In this document: positions 5,561-12,275 of the stretch, piece by piece
Numbering within the stretch: the stretch's first letter is position 1
How the letters are laid out: every line of letters starts with the position of its first letter
Assembly: GCA_020697375.1 (NCBI GenBank)
Contig: JAJFBJ010000091.1
Coordinates: 1 to 12,901 of the forward strand
Reading direction: 5' to 3'
Length of the DNA stretch: 12,901 nucleotides
DNA from: Nitrospira sp.
GTDB lineage: Bacteria; Nitrospirota; Nitrospiria; Nitrospirales; Nitrospiraceae
Translations under genes and position numbers: made by a program
The notes under the pieces: model-generated
The model's input: the letters and a program-made list of their open reading frames with translations, nothing else
Databases searched by the model: none
What the model was told of the DNA's origin: nothing

Positions 5561-6852
5561 TGGCGTCCCCTCAAAGTCTCGAGCCTTCCAAGAACGATTT
5601 GCTGGCGCGAGCCTTTCACGACTTTGACCAGGCTGCCACAGTACTCCAGCAGTCGTACGATGCGCTCACGGCGCGTCTTCAGCAGATGGATCTCGAACTG
5701 GCGCAGACCAATGCGAGCCTGCGGGAGCATCTCCGTGAAACGGAGGACATGCGCGCCCATGTGACGGCGGTGCTGGAATCGTTGGATACCGGTGTGATCG
5801 TGGCCGATTCTCAGGACCTCGTCGTGCGGTGCAACCACTCTACCGAACGCTTGCTGGGAATTTCGCAAGCGCGGTTGCAGGGACGGAATGCGACGGACAT
5901 CCTCCGGGAGATCCGCAAGGAGCATGGCGAGTATCCCGTGATACTTCCGAGCGGCATTGCCATCGCCCTGTCCCAGACCGACCTGACCGATGAATCGGGA
6001 GCGTTGATCGGCAAACTGGTGCTCATCCATGACGTGACCCGGATTCGCCGGTTGGAAGACCGCCTCCAGCGGCGCAATCGATTGGAGGCTATGGGACAAA
6101 TGGTCGGCTGCATCGCACACGAGATTCGCAATCCCCTGGGCAGCGTCGAACTGTTCGCATCATTGTTGCGGAAGGACTTGCAGGACGTTCCCCATCTGCA
6201 GACCTATGCCGAGCATATATCCGTCGCGGTGCATTCGATGGATCGGCTGCTGTCCAATCTGCTGGTTTACAGCAGGCCGGACTGCTCCAAGGCCGGCTGG
6301 CAGGCCACAGAACCGCTGATCGACGAGGTGCTGACATTGGCGGTCCATGCGATGTCGGCGGTTCCGGTCGGCGTCCAGCGCCGTCTGGATGCCGATGTTC
6401 CCCGCATCTGGTGCGATGCGGGAAAAATGAAGCAGATCCTGTTGAACCTTGTTTTGAATGCCGTTCAGGCCATGCCCGCGGGAGGCATGCTTACCATGGC
6501 CGTCGCGGTCGCGTCCACTCAGGCATCGGATAGGCCTGCCATCCAGCTGACCGTCAGCGATACCGGCACAGGGATTGCGCCCGAACTCCAATCACGGGTG
6601 TTCGATCCGTTTTTTACGACCAGGGAACAAGGCACCGGACTGGGGTTGGCGATCGTGCATGCGTTGGTCGAAGCGCACCATGGCCGGATCGATGTAGAAA
6701 GCAGCCCGGGGCGGGGAACGTCGTTCATCATCACGTTGCCACAGAATCCCGAGCAGAAGGAATCATCGGCGGCGCGCGAGGCGGCGCCGGACGGCCGATC
6801 GGCGACCCCGTTTCACATTGTGGATGAAACTGAAGAGGAGATGAGCGAATGA
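5560..6852 (+). CDS. Soluble PAS-domain sensor histidine kinase, FlrB/FleS/FlgS-like
   Basis: This 430-residue kinase has no membrane segment. After a coiled-coil N-terminus (about 20-70) comes a PAS domain (about 70-165). The HisKA dimerisation domain follows, with phosphorylated H187 in IAHEIRNPLG. The HATPase_c domain has N300 (LNLVLNAVQAM), DTGTGI at 334-339, FDPFF at 348-352 and GTGLGL at 358-363. The EAMGQMVGCIAHEIRNPL run resembles the FleS/FlrB kinases of flagellar cascades. It should phosphorylate the regulator that overlaps it by four bases. ATG 5560 is preferred over in-frame ATG 5521 because GGGAGG lies at 5545-5550 and the start overlaps the stop of the TPR gene. Being cytoplasmic, it would have to read an internal signal, such as export-apparatus or MS-ring assembly, as proposed for FlgS of Campylobacter. 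Confidence 0.9.
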   Translation: MASPQSLEPSKNDLLARAFHDFDQAATVLQQSYDALTARLQQMDLELAQTNASLREHLRETEDMRAHVTAVLESLDTGVIVADSQDLVVRCNHSTERLLGISQARLQGRNATDILREIRKEHGEYPVILPSGIAIALSQTDLTDESGALIGKLVLIHDVTRIRRLEDRLQRRNRLEAMGQMVGCIAHEIRNPLGSVELFASLLRKDLQDVPHLQTYAEHISVAVHSMDRLLSNLLVYSRPDCSKAGWQATEPLIDEVLTLAVHAMSAVPVGVQRRLDADVPRIWCDAGKMKQILLNLVLNAVQAMPAGGMLTMAVAVASTQASDRPAIQLTVSDTGTGIAPELQSRVFDPFFTTREQGTGLGLAIVHALVEAHHGRIDVESSPGRGTSFIITLPQNPEQKESSAAREAAPDGRSATPFHIVDETEEEMSE

Positions 6853-8267
6853 GCGTGCAACAGGCCATGCAGGGATCGCCAGCGTCTCTCGACGACGCGC
6901 GTATCGTGCTGATTGTCGATGATGAGCCGTCCATGCGCACGGCCTTGTCGGAAACCGTCCGGCGATTGGGCTATCAGGTCCGGAGCGCGGTAGACGGCGC
7001 GGATGCCACCGAACAGGTGGAGCGGCTGAAGCCCTGGCTGGTGGTGACCGACTTGAAGATGCCGCGCCTGAACGGGCTCGAACTGGTCAAAGAGATCAAA
7101 CAAAAATCTCCCCAGACTTTCATCATTCTCATGACCGCCTATGGCACGGTGGAAACGGCGGTGGAGGCGATGAAACACGGCGCAAACGACTATATTTTGA
7201 AACCCTTTTCCACGGATTTGCTGGAACGGGTCATCCTCAATCTGCAGGCGACCACTGCGCAGGACGAACAGGATGGCCCCGCCACGCTGGAAACCCGCGC
7301 AATCTTGACGCAGGACCCCGGCATGGTCCGTCTGCTCACGACGCTGGAAGGTGTCGCAGCCAGCCAGGCCACCGTCTTGATCAGCGGTGAAAGCGGGACC
7401 GGCAAGGAGCTGCTGGCGCGCTACATCCATGCGCGGAGTCCGCGATCCCATCGTCCGTTCGTCGCATTGAATTGCGCCGCGCTTCCTGACAGCCTGCTGG
7501 AGAGCGAGCTGTTCGGGCATGAACGCGGCGCCTTTACCGGAGCCGTTCAAAAAAAACTGGGCAAGTTTGAAATGGCCCACACCGGCACCCTATTTCTGGA
7601 TGAAATCAGTGAAATGAATCTCGGATTGCAGGCGAAATTGTTGCGCGTCCTGCAGGAGCGCGAAGTGGACCGCATCGGCGGCCGCGAGCCGGTCCCGGTC
7701 AATATCCGGGTGATCGCGACCACCAATCGCTCGCTCTATCATGAAGTGACTCAGGGACGATTTCGCGAGGATTTGTTCTATCGCTTGAATGTGTTTCCGG
7801 TCACCGTCCCTCCGCTCCGAGAGCGCCCGGGTGATATTCCTCTTCTGGCACGCCATTTCCTTCGTGCCTCGGCCCAGCGCAACGGTCTCACGATGCCGAC
7901 GCTGTCCGAGCGCGCCGTTGCAGATCTCCAAGTCCGTCCCTGGAAGGGGAATGTCCGCGAACTGGAGAACGTGATGGAACGAGCCATTCTGGTGGCGGGC
8001 GGAAGGGCCGTCGATGTGGAACACCTGATGTCGGGACACGGCGCGATATTGTCCCGGGAGCCTGAACCGGCCGTTCCAACCGTCATGCCTTCATCGCACG
8101 GCTCACTCTGGGAGATGGAGCGCGATCTCATCTTCAAGACTTTGGCGCGGGTGAAGGAAAACCGGACCCATGCCGCCAAGGAACTGGGAATCAGCATCCG
8201 GACGTTGCGAAACAAGCTGCGGGAGTACCGGGATTTAGGCTATCAGGTCGCGGCGGAAAAATCCTGA
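6849..8267 (+). CDS. Sigma-54 dependent response regulator, FlrC/FleR/FlgR-like
   Basis: This 472-residue NtrC-family activator has a receiver domain (D24-D25, phosphoacceptor D68, T96, K118). Its AAA+ domain has Walker A GESGTGKE at 180-187, GAFTGA at 227-232 and Walker B FLDE. It ends in a Fis-type helix-turn-helix, NRTHAAKELGISIRTLRNKL, in the style of FleR/FlrC. It overlaps the kinase gene as ATGA (6849-6852) and has GAGGAG at 6835-6840, so the two form a co-translated pair. When phosphorylated it should activate sigma-54 promoters of middle flagellar genes; one lies 100 bases downstream of its stop, at 8368. It shares architecture with the activator at 1789 but differs in the recognition helix, so the two probably read different sites. 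Confidence 0.92.
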   Translation: MSVQQAMQGSPASLDDARIVLIVDDEPSMRTALSETVRRLGYQVRSAVDGADATEQVERLKPWLVVTDLKMPRLNGLELVKEIKQKSPQTFIILMTAYGTVETAVEAMKHGANDYILKPFSTDLLERVILNLQATTAQDEQDGPATLETRAILTQDPGMVRLLTTLEGVAASQATVLISGESGTGKELLARYIHARSPRSHRPFVALNCAALPDSLLESELFGHERGAFTGAVQKKLGKFEMAHTGTLFLDEISEMNLGLQAKLLRVLQEREVDRIGGREPVPVNIRVIATTNRSLYHEVTQGRFREDLFYRLNVFPVTVPPLRERPGDIPLLARHFLRASAQRNGLTMPTLSERAVADLQVRPWKGNVRELENVMERAILVAGGRAVDVEHLMSGHGAILSREPEPAVPTVMPSSHGSLWEMERDLIFKTLARVKENRTHAAKELGISIRTLRNKLREYRDLGYQVAAEKS

Positions 8268-8367
8268 GAGGCAGCCTTCAGCTGGGCAGATTCTTCCTGG
8301 AACGGCCGGATTTGCCTATCTCCAACAGCAGAAGAGAAAGGATGTCCGGTCCATAGCCGCACAGGAG

Positions 8368-8383
8368 CGGTACAAGGATTGCA
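8368..8383 (+). promoter_or_regulatory. Sigma-54 promoter for flgBC-fliEFG
   Basis: CGGTACAAGGATTGCA contains the invariant GG (8369-8370) and GC (8381-8382) separated by 10 bases, with TTGCA as the -12 block. Transcription would begin near 8394, giving a leader of about 31 bases that contains the flgB ribosome binding site (AAGGAG 8411-8416). The 157-base gap 8268-8424 holds no gene and no strong terminator. Confidence 0.65.
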
Positions 8384-8424
8384 GTTCCAAACGGTGGAGA
8401 GAATTATTTTAAGGAGTCGCCGGC

Positions 8425-8832
8425 ATGCCGATCTTTGACAGAACCATACAGTTGCTTGAGCGTTCGTTGGATTTGCGGGGCGCCCGCCAGCAGGTCATCG
8501 CAGCGAACATCGCCAATGAAGAAACTCCCAAATACCGGGCGAAAGATTTGAATTTCGGGCAGGCCTTGGCTGACGCTCAGCGGGGCCAGCTTCCCATTGG
8601 ATTGGTTTCGACTCATCAGCAGCATATCGGGCCGAAGGGCCCGGGGTATCAACAGGTGACGGGCCGCATGGAAGAGGTGCCGGCCGGCGATCTGCCGCTG
8701 GACGCAAATACGGTCAATATCGAATTGGAAATGGCCAAGATGTCCGACAATGCTCAGCAATACAACACGGCTGCCACCATCATCGGCATGAAGTTCAAAG
8801 GGCTATTGAGCGCGATTCGAGAGGGGCGGTAA
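8425..8832 (+). CDS. flgB: Flagellar basal-body rod protein FlgB
   Basis: At 135 residues this is the usual FlgB size. The N-terminal signature RQQVIAANIANEETPKYRAK, near residues 21-40, is the conserved flagellar rod/hook family motif. The C-terminal half ends in a helix (MSDNAQQYNTAATIIGMKF) that packs in the rod. FlgB forms the most proximal rod segment, connecting to FliE and the MS ring, and is exported by the flagellar type III system without a cleaved signal. AAGGAG at 8411-8416 is 8 bases before the ATG. It is the first gene after the sigma-54 promoter at 8368. Confidence 0.97.
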   Translation: MPIFDRTIQLLERSLDLRGARQQVIAANIANEETPKYRAKDLNFGQALADAQRGQLPIGLVSTHQQHIGPKGPGYQQVTGRMEEVPAGDLPLDANTVNIELEMAKMSDNAQQYNTAATIIGMKFKGLLSAIREGR

Positions 8833-8891
8833 CGGCGCAATCGTGAGAGAGACCAGGCTCATGGCAGCGGGAGACAACCACAAAGGGGTGC

Positions 8892-9344
8892 ATGATGGAT
8901 ATGACGGATAATCTCGCAGTATCGGTTTCCGCACTCGACGCCCAGCGACATCGATTGAATGTGATCGCCAGCAATCTCGCCAATGCGCAATCCACCCGAA
9001 CCAGCAGCGGCGGGCCCTATCGGCGACGCGACGTCGTCTTTGAAGCCACGCAGGTCTCCGCGCCTTTTCAACGCGCGTTCAACCAGATCGTCACAGGAAC
9101 GGGACGCCATGGGTTGGATGGAGTGAAGGTGGCGCGCGTGATTGAAGACCAGAAGCCGGGCCAGACTCTGTACGACCCGCGCCATCCCGACGCAGACAAA
9201 AAGGGTTTCGTCACGATGCCGAACGTCAATGTCATGGAAGAGATGGTCAATATGATCGGCGCCTCACGAGCCTATGAGGCGAATGTGCAGGCCATCAACG
9301 CGACGCGCACCATGTGGAATCGCGCCCTGGAAATCGGGAGGTAA
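8892..9344 (+). CDS. flgC: Flagellar basal-body rod protein FlgC
   Basis: This 150-residue proximal rod protein is slightly longer than most FlgC. The N-terminus contains ALDAQRHRLNVIASNLANAQ, the rod-family helix. The C-terminus has VNVMEEMVNMIGASRAYEAN followed by VQAINATRTM, the standard FlgC ending that forms the coiled-coil core of the rod. It is exported by the type III apparatus and assembles with FlgB and FlgF. AGGGG at 8884-8888 is 3 bases before ATG 8892 and 6 before ATG 8895. The second start has the better spacing and cannot be excluded. The 59-base gap after flgB has no promoter that I can recognise. Confidence 0.96.
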   Translation: MMDMTDNLAVSVSALDAQRHRLNVIASNLANAQSTRTSSGGPYRRRDVVFEATQVSAPFQRAFNQIVTGTGRHGLDGVKVARVIEDQKPGQTLYDPRHPDADKKGFVTMPNVNVMEEMVNMIGASRAYEANVQAINATRTMWNRALEIGR

Positions 9345-9346
9345 CC

Positions 9347-9661
9347 ATGTCGGATCTTCGCATAGCGGGAGCCGGCCTGCCGCGTCCCATTGAAATGCCC
9401 GAGACCCATGCGTTGAGGGAGGGAAACGAGGCAGGCGCGACCTCGACCTTCATGGGGTCGCTCAAGGATGCCATCAGCAGCATCAATGACGCGCAAACCG
9501 GCGCGAGCCAAGCGGTGGACGCGTTAGTGACGGGACAGTCCAATAACATTCACCAGACCATGGTGGCGTTACAGCAGGCCGATGTGTCCTTTCAGTTGAT
9601 GATGCAGGTGCGGAACAAGCTGGTCACGGCCTACGAAGAAATCCAGCGCATGCAGATTTGA
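9347..9661 (+). CDS. fliE: Flagellar hook-basal body protein FliE
   Basis: At 104 residues this is the normal FliE size. The conserved C-terminal block is present: NIHQTMVALQQADVSFQLMM followed by QVRNKLVTAYEEIQRMQI. FliE is the junction protein between the MS ring (FliF) and the proximal rod (FlgB) and is the first substrate of the export apparatus. ATG 9347 is chosen over the upstream in-frame GTG 9314 because GGGAGG lies at 9336-9341 and the start comes two bases after the flgC stop. Confidence 0.96.
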   Translation: MSDLRIAGAGLPRPIEMPETHALREGNEAGATSTFMGSLKDAISSINDAQTGASQAVDALVTGQSNNIHQTMVALQQADVSFQLMMQVRNKLVTAYEEIQRMQI

Positions 9662-9694
9662 CGAGACCCTAATCAGGTCGACGGCTTTTCGAGC

Positions 9695-9706
9695 AAAGGA
9701 TCCTTT
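9695..9706. repeat. Perfect 12-bp palindrome over the fliF ribosome binding site
   Basis: AAAGGATCCTTT is a perfect palindrome whose left half is the only Shine-Dalgarno-like sequence before fliF (AAAGGA, 11 bases from the ATG). In RNA it could form at most a 4-bp stem with a GATC loop, which might weakly hide the site. Confidence 0.5.
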
Positions 9707-9711
9707 ACCGT

Positions 9712-11268
9712 ATGTTTGCGAAATTCAGCCAATTCACGATCAACCAGCGTTTTATCATTTTGCTCGCCCTCGCGGGGTCCGTCGCCGGCCTGGTGGCCGT
9801 GACGCTCTGGACCCAGCAGCCGGACATGCAGGTGCTCTTCGCGAATCTGGCGACCGATGATGCGGCTTCCATCGTCGACAAATTGAAGGATGCGAAGGTG
9901 CCTTATGACACGGTCAACGGCGGTACCACGATCCTGGTGCCCAGCGCCCAGGTGCATGACTTGCGGTTGGACATGGCGGGCCAAGGGCTTCCCCACGGCG
10001 GTGGCGTGGGCTTCGAAATTTTCGACCGGTCGACATTGGGCATGTCGGACTTCGTGCAGAAACTGAATTACCGCCGGGCCTTGCAAGGGGAGTTGGCGCG
10101 GACCATCACGCAGATGCCGGAGGTCGAACGGGCACGAGTTCATTTGGCGCTTCCGGAACGGAGATTGTTTGCCACGGAGCAGGATCGCGCGCGCGCCTCG
10201 GTGGTGGTGTCGCTGCGTTCCAATCACATGTTGTCCAAGGCGCAAATTCAGGGAGTGGTGCACCTCGTGTCCAGCAGCGTCGAAGGTCTCCAAACGCGCG
10301 ATGTGACGGTCGTGGACGGCCATGGCAATTTGTTGTCGAGCACCTCCACCGATGAATCGGCGGGACTTTCCGGAACTCAAATGGAATATCAGCGGAACTT
10401 GGAGAAGGACATCGAAACCCGCATCCAGTCGATGCTGGAGAGAATCGTCGGTGTAAATAAGGCCGTTGTCCGTGTTTCAAGCGTGCTCGATTTCCGCAAG
10501 ATCGAAACCACGGAAGAACGGTACGACCCGAATGGGCAGGTGGTCCGGAGCGAGCAACGGGGCCAGGAAAAATCCAGCGGCGTCAACGGGACCTCCGGCG
10601 GTGTGCCGGGCGTCGAATCCAATGTGCCGGGTGGCACGGAGACCGAGGGGAACCTCACCAGCACCAGCAACAACAACACGAAAAATGAAACGGTCAACTA
10701 CGAGATCAGCCGCACGGTGTCGCGTATCGTCGAACCGACCGGCACGATCAAAAAGCTCTCGGTGGCGGTTCTGGTGGACGGCGCTTACGAGGGAGGCAAG
10801 GCCGGCGAAGCTGCGGCGGACCAGCCGAAGAAGTATATCGCCCGTTCGGAAGCGGACCTGGCCCGCATCGAAGACATCGTCAAAAAGGCCATGGGATATT
10901 CGGCCGATCGGCAGGACGAAGTTCAAGTCGTCAATATTCAATTCGGCCTCGGACCGGAAGAGCCGGTGGGAGCAACCGTGGAGGCTCCGTCGGATTCGAT
11001 CAAGGTCTGGTTGCCCTACCTCCGCTACGCCGTGGGCGGTGTGTTGTTCTTCCTGATTCTCTTCTTCGTGGTCCGGCCGTTGATGGTCATGCTGGCCGAG
11101 TCCTCGCCCTCTACGCGCTCCGGTGAGACGCCTGCTTTGCCGGCCTCGCTCGGGCAGGTGGAAGCGGCCATGGCCGGCAAACAACCGGCTCAAATCATCG
11201 ACATGGCTAAAAATAATCCGGCCAACACCGCCGTGGTCGTCAAGCAGTGGCTGAAGAGTAACGCTTAA
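9712..11268 (+). CDS. fliF: Flagellar MS-ring protein FliF
   Basis: This 518-residue inner-membrane protein polymerises into the MS ring that anchors rod, switch and export gate. The first membrane segment is at about 14-33 (FIILLALAGSVAGLVAVTLW). The periplasmic YscJ/FliF ring-building domains follow, with the family hallmark ARVHLALPERRLF near 142-154. A Gly/Ser/Asn-rich, probably disordered stretch at about 285-325 corresponds to the collar region. The second membrane segment is at about 437-461 (YLRYAVGGVLFFLILFFVV). The cytoplasmic tail ends in AQIIDMAKNNPANTAVVVKQ-type sequence, the FliG-binding tail. It is a little shorter than the roughly 560-residue enterobacterial FliF. It lies in the usual fliE-fliF-fliG order. 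Confidence 0.97.
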   Translation: MFAKFSQFTINQRFIILLALAGSVAGLVAVTLWTQQPDMQVLFANLATDDAASIVDKLKDAKVPYDTVNGGTTILVPSAQVHDLRLDMAGQGLPHGGGVGFEIFDRSTLGMSDFVQKLNYRRALQGELARTITQMPEVERARVHLALPERRLFATEQDRARASVVVSLRSNHMLSKAQIQGVVHLVSSSVEGLQTRDVTVVDGHGNLLSSTSTDESAGLSGTQMEYQRNLEKDIETRIQSMLERIVGVNKAVVRVSSVLDFRKIETTEERYDPNGQVVRSEQRGQEKSSGVNGTSGGVPGVESNVPGGTETEGNLTSTSNNNTKNETVNYEISRTVSRIVEPTGTIKKLSVAVLVDGAYEGGKAGEAAADQPKKYIARSEADLARIEDIVKKAMGYSADRQDEVQVVNIQFGLGPEEPVGATVEAPSDSIKVWLPYLRYAVGGVLFFLILFFVVRPLMVMLAESSPSTRSGETPALPASLGQVEAAMAGKQPAQIIDMAKNNPANTAVVVKQWLKSNA

Positions 11269-11279
11269 TCCGCCCCATC

Positions 11280-12275
11280 ATGAACAAAGACCTCACCGGC
11301 GCGCAAAAAGCCGCCATCCTGCTTCGGGCGATCGGAGAAGAAGCCGCTGCGGCGGTCATGAAAACGCTCGATCCGAAGGATATACGTAAGCTCGGCGCCT
11401 TCATGAAGGAGACGGCGAATATCACCAAGCAGGAGGAAGAGAGCGTGATCGCCGAATTCGAGCAGGCCAGCTCATCCGGCGAAGTGCAGTTCGAGGGGCG
11501 GGAGTTCATGGAAGCCATTCTGAAGAAGGCCCTGGGACCCGAGAAGGCGGCCCGGATGATGGAATCGTTGAATACCAAAACCTATCCCGGCATCGACGCG
11601 CTGAAATGGGTGGATCCCCGCACCGTCTCGCAAATACTGAAAATCGAGCATCCTCAAACCATCGCGGTCTGCCTGGGGCAAATGGAGGCGGAGCAGGCGG
11701 GCGCAGTCCTTTCCCTGTTACCCGTGCACCTGCATGCGGACGTCTCGCTGCGGCTGGCAACGATGCAGGAGGTGCAGCCCGACGTGCTCGCCGAATTGAG
11801 CGAAAGTCTGCAGGGCATCCTCTCGGCATCGATGGGGGCATCCAGCATGTCGGTGGGCGGAACCGAGCTCATGGCCGATATCCTGACCCGCATCGATAAG
11901 AACACCGAGGGAGCCATTATGGCCAAAATCACCGAACGCGACCAGGCGCTGGCCGAAAATATCCGGGCGCTGATGTTCGTCTTCGATGACTTGGTGGATT
12001 TGGATTCCCGCGCCATGCAGGAGCTCATGAAAGAAATCAGCAAGGAAGACCTTCCGGTCGCGCTTCGCGGCGCGGCGCCCGAAGTCAAAGAGAAGTTTCT
12101 CAAGAACATGTCCAGCCGCGCGGCGGAAATGCTCAAGGACGACATGGAAGCGCGAGGGCCGGTCAAGGTGTCCGATGTCGAAAAGGCGCAGCAGAACATT
12201 CTCAAGGTCTGCCGCAAGCTGGAGGAAGAAGGCCGTATCGTGGTGGGCGGAGGCGGAGGAGAGGAGTTACTGTAG
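11280..12275 (+). CDS. fliG: Flagellar motor switch protein FliG
   Basis: This 331-residue C-ring protein transmits torque and links the MS ring to FliM. The N-terminal domain binds the FliF tail. The middle domain carries the EHPQ motif (KIEHPQTIAVCLGQM) for FliM. The C-terminal domain keeps the charged torque residues that contact the stator: R263 (ALRGA), R280, D287, D288 and K296, corresponding to E. coli K264, R281, D288, D289 and R297. No Shine-Dalgarno sequence is visible in the 11 bases after the fliF stop, so translation probably depends on coupling to fliF. Its Gly/Glu-rich C-terminal codons also encode the GAGGAG (12261-12266) that serves the next gene, whose ATG follows the TAG stop directly. 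Confidence 0.98.
   Translation: MNKDLTGAQKAAILLRAIGEEAAAAVMKTLDPKDIRKLGAFMKETANITKQEEESVIAEFEQASSSGEVQFEGREFMEAILKKALGPEKAARMMESLNTKTYPGIDALKWVDPRTVSQILKIEHPQTIAVCLGQMEAEQAGAVLSLLPVHLHADVSLRLATMQEVQPDVLAELSESLQGILSASMGASSMSVGGTELMADILTRIDKNTEGAIMAKITERDQALAENIRALMFVFDDLVDLDSRAMQELMKEISKEDLPVALRGAAPEVKEKFLKNMSSRAAEMLKDDMEARGPVKVSDVEKAQQNILKVCRKLEEEGRIVVGGGGGEELL

Noticed and set aside
8296..8316. TGGAACGGCCGGATTTGCC as a sigma-54 promoter
   Set aside because: GG and GC are 13 (or 8) bases apart instead of 10. The correctly spaced element at 8368-8383 is preferred.
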